DNA of 64,000 nt, taken from NCBI GenBank assembly GCA_949126835.1, contig OX421503.1, positions 1,416,501-1,480,500 of the forward strand. Direction: 5' to 3'. Positions 11,210 through 22,900 of this stretch are shown here, one piece after another; position 1 is the stretch's first letter; each line of letters opens with the position of its first letter. The position numbers and the translations under genes were made by a program. The notes beneath the pieces are model-generated. The model saw only the letters and a list, made by a program, of their open reading frames with translations, was not told the origin of the DNA and did no database searches. Source of the stretch: Anisus vortex. Taxonomy: Eukaryota; Mollusca; Gastropoda; Planorbidae.

Positions 11210-12984
11210 GTCTTTTAACAAATCCAAACAAAAAGAGCAACAACTCATTCATTCCAACCAACTCTCAGCCAAAAATGTCTCTTTATTAAACACATTTCAT
11301 ATCTTGGATTGAAACATAAAATTAAAATTTTGCTGTTCATTTTGTTTGTTGTTTTTGTGTTTTGTTAAAACCATATGCACAAAGACACACAAAAAGTGAA
11401 ATAAATAAAATGATGAAAAAGACAATCTTCCATTTTGGTGCATGAAAATCAAAAAGTTTCAAGTGATAACAAGCTGAAACAAACAAAAGTCAAAATTGAA
11501 TTTCTATGAAGAAAGAAATTGACCAAGCTAGTCTTATAATGCTACACTGCTATACATAGGGTAATAATTTTTTATATTTCATTCATACATACACACAAAA
11601 AAACACATTCTTACAGTAAAATAATTCCTATCAATGTAAAGACACACAAAAAGTCATCCATGAAATGTCCAATATTGATTCAAAAGATTTTATTTTGTTT
11701 CATTTCTTTTGTTTGTTTTTACCCCAATGAAATATTTCATTCCACAATTTTCATAGCACTCAAATGTCCCACTTTTGGTAAAAGAAATCAACAACATAAA
11801 CAAAAAAAAAAGTGGTTTTGATTTTGAATGATTTTGTTGTGAAAATTGGAAAAAAACAACTACACTGGTCAGTGCATTGGAATAGATTGTGTTTCTCTGT
11901 TCAACTAGCAATGTTTACAAAAGATGGGAAGACTTTATTATATCATATTATACAATAGTTATTAGTACACAAAATTCCACACACAAAAAATAAAACCAAA
12001 TTGATGTGAAAAAAAAAAAAAAAAAAAAAAAATAAAGATAAAAACAAACAAACTACAAAAAATGTGACAAATCTCTCAAGTGTTAACAATTCATATCACA
12101 GTGTGATCATCAAGACAGGGGAAGTCCACTGTGTACAACACAAGAGTGTTCAGGAATGGGGAAACCGCACATAGCCAAAATAAATACCTAGACTTTTTCA
12201 TCTATCTGGAGCTATTTACCCTACTGCGTACAGATGCGTTTACAAGCAAACTTACAAGATAAAACCAGGTGTAAAAAAAAACTATATCTAAATCTAAAAC
12301 TCTTTTTATTTTTTAAACCCTGACATGACATTATCATTGATAATACATTTTTTATTATTTGAATCTCAACTAATCAGATAAATAGATCAAATAGATTGCC
12401 TAATTCATTGTTGAAGAAACACAAAACATGCACAAGTATCAAAAACAGTCAAAAGTACAACTTTCTTTGACATTTTCTCTCTTTAGACATCTAATAAACA
12501 TTCACGATGATTTTAAAATTTGATTTCTGTATTCACCTTTTTTTTTTATACTTCCTACTAAAGTACTACAAAAGAACTTTGATTTTAAGCAACGGGCTTG
12601 TGATAGCTTTATAATGGTTCTGCAACATGGTTGGGTCACCACTTAATCATGAGACTATTTCACTTAAATAGGCGGCTAAAGCAAAATAGCTCAAATACTT
12701 TCAAGTTAAGAAAACAATTTATAATTTTTCTTTCATAAAGCTACACAATAGGCTTTGAATTTTCCCTTGTAAAAGAAGACTAAGTGAAATGAAACTAAAT
12801 CATTTATAATTTCAATGCAGCCAAGACTTTTCTATAAAATGCTAGATTAACGTAAAGGGTTCGACAGAACAAAGTGTTAAACAGTACCGTAGTAATCAAC
12901 CAATCAGAAGCTTGTGATTCAACAAATCAATAGCTTTGAAACCAACCAATCAAAACCTTTAACAAAACTATTTAAAAAAAAGAT

Positions 12985-13050
12985 TGAATCAACCAATCAT
13001 AGGACTTGAAGCAGCCAATCATAGGACTTGAAACAACCAATCCAAAGTGT
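12985..13050. repeat. 23-bp direct repeats with CCAATCATAGGACTTGAA
   Basis: Two close copies of AACCAATCATAGGACTTGAA and further CCAATC units over about 150 bp upstream. The period is irregular. Confidence 0.6.
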
Positions 13051-13196
13051 CCAAACAGAGGCTTTTGTGCCAGTTATACATTTTTACTGGAGTGATCATT
13101 TATAAATACAGAAACATTCACATTGTGACTTATTCTTTTTTTTAAAGAGGAAAAACAAAATGTAAGGCTTGGCTCTAGTTCTAGCAGAGAATGCTT

Positions 13197-13243
13197 GGGA
13201 GGTGGAGGGGTGTGGGGGAGTGGGGCGGGGGAGTGGGGCAGGA
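13197..13243 (+). other. G-rich tract with G-quadruplex potential
   Basis: Successive G runs (GGGAGG, GGGG, GGGGG, GGGG, GGGGG, GGGG) separated by 1-3 bases on the + strand. Confidence 0.5.
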
Positions 13244-13455
13244 ACTAACTTAACAAAAATACAACAAAATGTTAACACATACAAATTATTTTTAAAAAAT
13301 ATATCCTCAGCGAAAAAAAAAAAGATGAAAAAATGGCACCTGAAAGTTTGAGTCACGGACTCATGACAAATTGTAATACAACTGTAATTTTCTACTAGCC
13401 AAGCTTACAGACAAACAGATAATTGCCAACAGTATGAGACAAGATAATGTCTTGT

Positions 13456-13499
13456 GGGGGAGGGGGAAAGGGGGGGGAGGGGGAGAGGGGGGGAGGGGT
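13456..13499 (+). other. G-rich tract with strong G-quadruplex potential
   Basis: More than five runs of 4-8 G separated by A or AAA within 44 bp. If the RhoGEF 3' UTR extends here it would be C-rich in the transcript. Confidence 0.55.
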
Positions 13500-13625
13500 T
13501 TGATGCATCTCCCAACTGTGCACAGACATATGTCCGAGATATATTTGTTGTCAAATCTATGCACCGCAATATATATATATATTTATTTAAAACATGGATA
13601 GATAAATAGCTATGAGTTAATTGCA

Positions 13626-13714
13626 GGCCCTCACAAAGCATACATCCAGGGCCTCACAAAACATTCATCCAGGCCCTCACATAGCATACCTCCAGGGTCT
13701 CACAAAGCATACAT
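13626..13714. repeat. About 23-bp tandem repeat, four copies
   Basis: Units like CCCTCACAAAGCATACATCC, each diverged by a few bases. Confidence 0.8.
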
Positions 13715-14241
13715 CAAAGAATATTACCCATGTACTGGTGTTTGCATTTTTTCTATTAAGAAAAAAAAAAGAATTACATGTGCAAAACTTCAAACAAAGT
13801 GTCAGGTTTATTTTTTGTCCACACAAAAGAGAGTGGACATTAACCCTCCTTTGTTTTCCTTGTTATGCATATTCTACCTTTTACGCAGTCAATTATTCTA
13901 ATAGTTTTTTACGCAGTCAATTCTTCTAATAGTTGAGTAAGACAAGAAGTACATTCCTGTATCATCACATCTGACAATAACACTGTCCCAACATGACTAC
14001 TGACTATCACAATTTGTTAACACGATTCATCAATGACTGGTGTGTGTGTTTGGGGAATGTTGTGAAAAGTTTTGGATGGACCATCGGCTTCCTGTACACC
14101 TCAAACAGCCTCTCCGCAAGTACACTACTGCCATTGTTACAAAGGCTGTATCAAACAGCCGTCATTACTGTCTCAAAGCTGCACACAAAAGCAGTTATGA
14201 ACATTGCGATTACCGCAAACACTTAGAGCTATTGATAAAAA

Positions 14242-14449
14242 GTAAAGTACCCGTCGGACCAAATTGATTGTAGGGCCGGTGAAGCAGTGTTTACCAGTTT
14301 CAGTGACCACGTCCTACTAGGGGATGTGTGGCCAGCACAATGCTCAGTTGCCTTTACTTTACCCAAACTAAAGTCAGGTACCCATCAGAGCTGGGTAGAC
14401 TCAGGGACACCCTAGAGTCCAGGGAAATATCATAGCCTTCACCAAAATA
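14242..14449 (-). mobile_element. tRNA-derived SINE, head truncated
   Basis: AAGTACCCGTCGGACCAAAT through CATAGCCTTCACC; the tRNA-like head is missing. Confidence 0.75.
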
Positions 14450-14543
14450 ACATAGAGACTTTGAAATTTCAAATGAAATAATTGAACAGACTTAATGAGA
14501 AGGCTAGTCCTGTTATAACAATGGATGTGGGAGATAGCTACTG

Positions 14544-14672
14544 AGTGGTAGTGGTGACTGGTGGTAGTGGTGACTGGTGGTAGTGGTGACTGGTGGTAGT
14601 GGTGACTGGTGGTAGTGGTGACTGGTGGTGGTGGTGATTGGTGGTAGTGGTGACTGGTGGTAGTGGTGACTG
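14544..14672. repeat. 16-bp minisatellite
   Basis: About eight copies of TAGTGGTGACTGGTGG. Confidence 0.92.
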
Positions 14673-15885
14673 AGTCAAGACAACTACACTTCTCTCTCTG
14701 TGTCTCTGTATTTGTTTTTAGGGTTGCCTATATCTGTGTTTGGAGATACAGGAAGTTAACAGGCTGTAAAGTGGGCTGGAGGTGTACAGGAAGCTGCGGG
14801 GGCTGTACTATGGATGATGTGCAATGCGCAGCCAAAGAGTGAAAAAGACAAGCAAGCCAGACTCAGCTGCCACTTTTAGTGTGTCAGAGATGTCATGTTA
14901 ACCTTAAAAAAAAACATGCCACATTCAATATAATGTTTAAAACATTAGGCTATATATATATATATATATGTGTGTGTATATATTGTTTAAACAAAGGAAA
15001 CAGATAGCCTGAACAGGTTAGTGTGTTACAATGGTTCAGATGTTGATGGATCCTGGGATGCTCTTGCTATGTCCTCTGTGTATTCTTTGATATGATGCCC
15101 CCTCCTCTCCCATGGGGGGCCTGCAAATAGTGTCTCTCAACTGAGGCTTCATTCTGTCAGTCAGCCCAGCTGCAACAAGCGTAATTCACAAGCCAGGCGA
15201 CACCTCTGCCCGGAGCCACGGTATGCGAATGGGGATTGCAAGGGGGGGGAGGGGGTCCCGGTCCCCTGTCCGCGCCCATTTAAAAGTAGACTTTATACCC
15301 CCGCTCCACTGTCCAGGGCGCAGCTCTGAGACAGCCTTGTCCGTGGGCTACTCCGGCATACAAACAGCAATCCGGTCTCACCTAAGCTTTAATCCAATGT
15401 GTCAATATAAATTCCTGCATGTATTCAGCAAGACAAGCAGAATATCCGAGAGATTTCTTCGCTGGCTTTAACTACCAAGTGTGTCTACACCACTCAAGAT
15501 AGATGCTACATCCAGGAATGTTTTTTTTTTTTTAAATGTCTATTATCACCACTAAGGTTTGAGTTTGAATCGTGCTAATGCCTTGGTTTTTTTATCCGAC
15601 TCTTTAAACAATCACAGTAGAAACACGAAAAAACAAAACATTAGATCCTCGCAATGCTAAAGGTTTCACACAAGGGAATGGCTTGTTTGCAGGCCTGGGG
15701 GAAAACAGTGTGTATGTAGTGTGCGTCTGAAGAATTCCGGTTCTTTTGTGACGTGACTATAGTAATAAATAACTAGTTATAACTAGTGGCTGTTCTCTAC
15801 ACCCAACTACACCCATACGTGCAGCAATCACAAGGTAGATAAACAATGGGGAGGGATTCCTAGAAGAATCAGAAGGCATGATGTG

Positions 15886-15891
15886 TTTATT
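15886..15891 (-). promoter_or_regulatory. ARHGEF11/12: Candidate poly(A) signal of the RhoGEF gene
   Basis: TTTATT on the + strand is AATAAA on the - strand, about 515 bp downstream of the stop. Other TTTATT sites occur further left (for example near 13582, 11932 and 11281), so the true 3' end cannot be chosen from sequence alone. Confidence 0.25.
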
Positions 15892-16405
15892 GCTGTATTC
15901 TCTCCAACCCTGTCAAATAATTTGTTTGGCTCTAAGACCAAAAACCCAGAGTGGCCACAAGACCCTCCTTTGGGTCATGTGATGTCTGGAACTGATTCAA
16001 ATCAAGGGGGAGGGGCGTCTTTTGTCCTGAAAGAATATGAAGAACTGTCTCACCCCAATGTCCAAGAATGCACAGGATGATCTCACTGACGATGCATAAG
16101 ACGACAGTCACTGTCATTGCCGACAGCGTTACGAGGATGTGAAAGATGATAATCCGACAACACAAACGGACTTGTGATAATAAAAACTTGAAAACGAAAC
16201 AAAACCCAACCACATTTTTTTTTAAAGAAGTAGGCGAGTGACAAAGCGATTGTTTGGCAAATGATGAGATCTACCTTCACTGTGACAGACATTTCGACTG
16301 GAACATTGCATTCATAGCAGCTCTTGGAGAGAGAAGGGTTTGGTAGTAGCGAAGTGTAAATGCAGACAAGTGAATCAAACACACACCAGGACTAAAGACC
16401 CTCTA

Positions 16406-16986
16406 CTATTGGGGGTCGACATTACTACTGCCGTCGCTCTCTCCTGTTGGTATACTGTCCACTGCCGCTGCTTGTGTTTTGATCCCTGCCACCCCCTCCA
16501 ACTCCTCTCCGACGATGTCCTCGACCGTCGTGGTAAGACTGTGGAAGTCCTGAATGCTGTTTTTGGATGTCAGCGTGTCATTGTCGTCACTCTCCGTCTC
16601 GCTGTCGTCCGGGTCGGCCATGTGTTGACTGACCTGCTGCTCGCTGTCTGGGATGTTGATGATGTCAGGAAGCGGCAGGTCGGCCACAGACACCTCATTG
16701 CTACTGCCGTCGTCATCGTCCAGTGCCAGCCGAAAATCCTCCGGCTTCTCCGGGCTCTCTGTGGCTATGGCCCGCACGGCCTCTGTGGGGCCGCTGGACA
16801 AGGTGAGGGCCTCAACGCTCTCCTCCAGGTGTGTCTCCTGCTGAATGCCGTGATGGACAATGTCCTCATCCTGTACAACTCTATGGAAGGTCTGGGAAGT
16901 TTGGTGACTTTCTGACCTGCTAACTGCCTCTTCTTTCACTTCATCCTTATTGCTGGCTAATGGAATGTTGGAGCTTGATCCAAATG
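16406..16986 (-). CDS. ARHGEF11/12: RhoGEF exon 27, last coding exon and stop
   Basis: Residues 1093-1285 and the stop at 16406-16408. The acceptor ttggtctcag is at 16987-88 and the ORF runs 193 codons. It is acidic and disordered-looking, with stretches such as LALDDDDGSSNEVSVADLPL and MADPDDSETESDDNDTL, ending SDGSSNVDPQ. No C-terminal domain is recognised. The exon is much more GC-rich than its surroundings. Confidence 0.9.
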
Positions 16987-19900
16987 CTGAGACCAAAAAA
17001 AAAAGAAAAATGTGTTAGTTAAACAAAACAAAATGTTACATCATTATAATGCATGCATGCTGACAAACAGATACATTTAATACCAATATTTAACAAATTA
17101 AAGTGCCTATTCAACAGCTGTGAAAATTGCCACTTTCATGCTACTTGCTTCAAATCAATCAACTCACCAAACTCCTTGTATCAGTTTGGGAAATGTAAAA
17201 GTAACTGGATATTATGTTGGCTACACAATCTCTTTTCACAACATGGTTATAGAACACTTGTATTATTATAAAATCAAGTAAGGTAACCTTTTCAATGCTT
17301 GCTCAAGGCAGGGGGGCATGATGACCATGCAGCAGCACATTCGGCTGGCGTACCAAAAGGTCATGGGTTCGAATCCTGGTAAAGGCAAGGATTTGTTCCC
17401 AGGTCTGGATGGTGTTGCTGAGTTTACCTAGCTCTGATACCTCGGTACCTGACTTTAGTTGGGCTAAAGTAATGACGGCTGTCATACAATCCTCTAGTAT
17501 GCCATGGCCACAGAAACTGGTGAACGCTACTTCACCGGCTCTATTGGTCAATTGGGTCAGACAGGTATGACTTGTTACTCATCAGTGCTGGGTAGACTCA
17601 GGGACACAATACAGCTTACCTGGATAGCTGTATTGTTTTCATAGGCGCTCAAAAGTGTATTTTAAGACCACTGACATGATTTTGACACTTAGCGGAAGTT
17701 AGCATATATCCACAGTATTCTGTTACATGGCAAATCGCCTATATCTTAAACCAATCAGAAAAAAAGTTGTTGTTTTTCTTAAATGTATCAAAGTTAAATA
17801 ACAGAGTGAATACAGATGTTATTCAGTCTTTTTTAGCTTTCTCAAAAAATGAAAAAATTACTTAGGCGATCGGTGAAATGACCCTTACGAATTTACACTG
17901 GACCAAAAAAAACAGTAGGAGCAAAACTCTAATTTCCCAATTTTCTTTTTTTAATCTCTCCTAAGAAAAAAAATATTTATAAAAAGACACGTTGCCCGTA
18001 TTTTTTGTTTAATAGTGCGTAAGACATTGTACTGATTGTCTCAACAGCCAACTAATATGGTGAGATACAGGTAGGTAACCAGGTATGCCGACAGTCACAG
18101 AGGACACAAATACCTAGTGTCTCCACCTGCATTCAAACCCTAAAATAGGAGTGCTGTACTAGACCACTGCATCCCATAGTCTTATTTCGCCCATAAGTTA
18201 AAGTTGGATAACCTTTTTTAAATGAGATAAAATTATAATGACTGAATTTGTAAACTGAAATTAAAGTAAAAACTGCCTAAGATGTTGTCTTTTTTTAGAG
18301 TCACTTTATTTAATGTCACAGTAGGAAGTATAAAAAAACTAAATGAAGCAAACCGCACAAATTGAAACATTTACTGTCGTTTTTTTTTTTATTCCTTGCT
18401 TACCTGGACTGCTCCGTGTTGGAGTGGAGGCTTCAGATATAGTGCGCTGTAACTGTTTCAAGGCGTCCAGTTTCTGCTGAGCTAGCTGCAATTCGTTTCG
18501 GAGTCTGTGTCTCTCCTCGCTTCCGCTGTTCATGGCACTCTTTTGGGCAGAACAGATTTAAAAAAAACCTCTTTAACAGACCTCATTTCAATATTAGACT
18601 TCCAGGGAGGAAACACTGTCATAACATTAGGAAGGAAACTTTCTAATCATAGTCTTATAAGGGGCCAATGGTCAAAAGGGGCACCGAGACCCACAAGGCT
18701 TTATAAATATAAATACAAATTGTAAAACTGACCATGAGCTGTGCCAGGATGGTGTTCATCTCCGCGGCCATCTCCTTCAGCTGCTCCATTGGCACCGGCA
18801 CGCTCAGGCTCTGCTGCTGGACAATCAGCGGGGGAGGCAGGATGGTCTGCTGCTGGCTACTCACCCCGCCACTGCTGCTGCTCTCCCCTTCCGAGGCCGA
18901 ACTCTCCCCCTGGCTGATCATGGCTGAAAAACGAGACAACAACAGAATAATGGTCACATCACCCTAACTTTCCTGCATGCTCACTCTAAGGGGGGACCAC
19001 ATAAATATGAATGTCTATTTATAAAACTAAGACTAAAAACTACATCTAAAAAAGAGAAATATGTTTTTAATGCTTTCACTAAAGTATATATTTAAATGAA
19101 ACTCCTACAGTTAAGTAAATCTGCATTAACAAATAATTGTATAAGAACTGTGTACAACATTGAAGAACAAATAAAAAGGTGCGGGTGGGCCCCAATACGA
19201 CAAAAAGACTAAGGAGACAACACTTAAAGCTGGGTAAAGCTAAGACCAAATACACACACAACAACAACGCTCAGTGAAATGAACAAGTTGCTAGAACAAA
19301 CAGCATCCAATAAATCGCTACATCAAAAACAACATCCAAACTTTTACCAGCAAAACTTTTCATTGTGCTGAACATTCCTGCACCTTGTTTACAACATCAA
19401 ATATATAAAAGGAGGGAGTGGGGGAGGGGGAGTGTGTACTAACTCAAGAGAAAAAAGGGGGGGGGTGAGTACACACTAACAAAAAATGGATGCAGGATAA
19501 TGTTGAAATGTAAACTCTTAACTAATGCATGCCAGTCTTATTATAGGAGCAATTCATTCAGCTTTTAAGTAACAGAGAAAAAATTGTATTACTAGAGGTA
19601 CACGGCTTGTTCTGATATTGAAGATTTTTATTTGGGATTTTTTAATAAAATAAAGGTAAGTTTTTAAAACAATAGTCTGTGAATCTAACCAGATCTAAAC
19701 TGATTGTGTTGGGTACAATAGTCAGTGAATCTAACCAGATCTAAACTGATTGTGTTGGGTACAATAGTCTGTGGATCTAACCAGACCTAAACTGATTGTG
19801 TTAGTACAATAGTCTGTGAATCTAATCAGATCTAAACTGATTGTGTTGGGTACAATAGTCTGTGAATCTAACCAGATCTAAACTGATTGTGTTGGGTATA

Positions 19901-22900
19901 ATAGTCTGTGGATCTAACCAGATCTAAACTGATTGTGTTGGGTACAATAGTCTGTGGATCTAACCAGATCTAAACTGATTGTGTTGGGTACAATAGTCTG
20001 TGGATCTAACCAGATCTAAACTGATTGTGTTAAGTACAATAGTCTGTGAATCTAACCAGATCTAAACTGATTGTGTTAGGGTACAATAGTCTGTGAATCT
20101 AACCAGATCTAAACTGATTGTGTTGGGTACAATAGTCTGTGAATCTAACCAGATCTAAACTGATTGTGTTAGGGTACAATAGTCTGTGAATCTAACCAGA
20201 TCTAAACTGATTGTGTTGGGTACAATAGTCTAAGAATCTAACCAGAATTTTCACATTCGAGGAAACGTACCGATAAAATAAAAACTACAAGCATACCAAG
20301 ATGCTAGTGACATTAAAAAATTTAAAACCAAATGATGCAAAACATCTAATCATAAATATCACATAAATATATTACTTTTTTAAAATAATACTTCGAATTG
20401 AAGAACAACATAAAACTGTGTGTTCAGTAATTAAGTCATATAACTGACGTGCCCAGCCACCTTTACTTGGTCCCAACTAATGTCAGGTACCCATCAGAAC
20501 TAGGTAAACACCCTCCAGACCTGGGAGATCAAATCCTAGCCTTCACTAGGATTTGAACCCAGAATTTTCTGTATGCGCTGACGCTCGGCTACTGTGCCCC
20601 CATATAAAACAATCCATGTGTTACAGTAGTTCTCAAATAAACTTTTTGTTTACTAAAACAAACATCTTTAACATTGAGTCTTTGAAACATTTTTTTTTAA
20701 AAGACAATTCTTTAACAGTTACTTCTCATCAAGCAAAAAAGCTGAAAATGTTGATGTAAATAACTAAAAATAAACTGACAGATGAGGTAAATAAATTGCA
20801 ATAGCAATATCAGAGAAGAGAATTAGTTCTGAGATTTATTCATTGGGGGAGATGGTATAAGATGATGATGAAATTTCATTAAGAAAACAAAGAGAGTGAA
20901 TATATATTATCAGAGATGTTGCGTGCAGTGCTGCTACAAATCATTTTAATCAGTCAATAAAAGCCAACAGCCCAGAGATAAAAAAAAAATGTGTAGGTTA
21001 AAGGTTAGTAAATAGCCGCAGCCACTGCCAGTGATGTAATCGCCGCCACCACTGCAAGCCAAGCACCTTAAAAACCAAACCCAGCTTCGAACACACAAAC
21101 AATGAAACAAAACAAGTGTCGTGTGCACCCTTGCAGGAAAAGCTAAGTGAAGGAGAGAACACGCACAAGACGTAGCCATGGCGACGACGAACAAATAAAA
21201 AGTGGATCCACAGAAACTAGCCGCCACCCTAGCAGTTGCCACTTCTTGACAATGTCAGGACGTGTCACCGCGACATAACAACAGCGACCTGGAAGCAGCT
21301 GATTTCAGCTTTCCAGATCGGTATATAAAAATTATATATATTCAACTTCATGCCATAAACGTCAACAACATAAGTCAACAGCGGCAGCGACATCAACACA
21401 CAGTGTGAGGTTGTGCTAAGTACAGAAAGAGTGAAGAAATGGCAGAAATAAAAAAATGATTACATTCATCAGACTAAGCTCAGACAGCAAGATCTGTCTA
21501 CAACAGCAAAAACACAAATTTTTTTTTTAAAGAAAACGAATTTGGCTTATTTGAATTTTAGGGATTAAAGGTATAAAATGTGTCTCTTTTTTTTGTTTTG
21601 TTTGGTAATTAGTAAAGCCAAAATCTTTTCCTTTTTTTAAAAAAAATAAGAAAGCCAATTAGGCAACTGCAGTAATAAGGCACGTGTCCACAAAAGATGG
21701 ACACAGAAGAGCAAAACATTGAAACACTACACATGGAATACAACAACAGCACAGTGAAAAAAGATTTGTGTTTAGCACTGAACACAGATGAACACTGTAC
21801 ACTGTCACAGACATCCAATCAAAAGAAAGTAAACAGCTACACATTTAAATAGCGCCTTCTAGTGACTTACAAATATAGTACAGCTACACATTTAAACAGC
21901 GCCATCTAATGACTTACAAATATATATATAACACACATTGAAAAAACATTCAGAGAAAATTGAAAACATTTTTTTTTAAACAGCTGGTGAAAAAATATGT
22001 AAATAAACGTACAGAGTGGGCGAGAGGGAGACGAGGGGCTTTCCTCGTCCATCTGCTGTCCCGACTGGTTTGGTCCGGTTGGTACTAGGTGCTGCAAAAA
22101 TCTACGGGTGATATCAAAGCCCTTGCGAAACAGCCGAAGCCAGTCCTCCTTCCGATACTCCTCCTCTTCCTCCTCCTCTTCGGCACACCTCTCCCTAGAC
22201 AGGGGCTCACTCTGATTCTGCTCATCGGTGGAGAGAAGGGGGTGGTGTCAGTGGAAAAAAGTCATTAGTCTCAACACAGGTCAAGAAGCCCTCCCCCCGC
22301 CCACTACCAAATCCAACCTATATCACAAGTGACTGAATCCAGTCTTACTTAATACCACAGTAGATCCTATGCAGGTTTACACATTTTTTATTTACTTTTG
22401 ATTCCATTCTATGTACTGGTTTCAACTTTTTAAAAAACAGAACTGAGCCCTAGTCTCAGCACTAGACTATAGATATACATATTAAACAAAGTACCGTACT
22501 TCTCATTAAAATAAAATATTTTGGGGGTCATAAAAATGACAGGGGGAAGCCACTTGGAAACCAACCTGGTTCTGCGAAGGAGTGAGTATCGATTTCAGGA
22601 TTTGCTCCCTTTCTTGCACGTAGAATTCAATTTTCCGAGCGTTCTCCAGTAAGTCTGTCAAAGTGGGAGAGAAACCCCCGGACAGAGAAACGGCACATTG
22701 TCAGTTAAAGTGAACAAACATCATACAAAAAAAACAATTTCAATAATGAAAGGATATGGGATTCGGGTTGGCGGATAAACACGGACAAACGCTCAAGAAA
22801 CAAAACAGAGGTAGAACATTGATGAAATCAGATCAAAATGTCAATATTTACAAATCATCATCTTATGAACAATACTTAAATGTAACACACAAAGTCCAGA

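Larger units (their letters stand above)
11220..16405. other. Region left of the RhoGEF stop, candidate 3' UTR or intergenic DNA
   Basis: No exon is recognised. Contents: an A run of about 27 nt near 12008, repeated CCAATCA-type motifs (12895-13045), G-rich tracts, a 23-bp array, a 16-bp array, a SINE fragment, and a GC-richer block at 15060-15400 without recognisable coding. Confidence 0.5.

Noticed and set aside
13096..13641. Short overlapping ORFs with proline or glycine runs
   Set aside because: They are produced by G/C-rich homopolymer tracts, with no conserved sequence.
16340..16915. 191-codon + strand ORF opposite the last RhoGEF exon
   Set aside because: It is an antisense shadow of the GC-rich final coding exon; no family resemblance, while the - strand frame continues the RhoGEF in phase.
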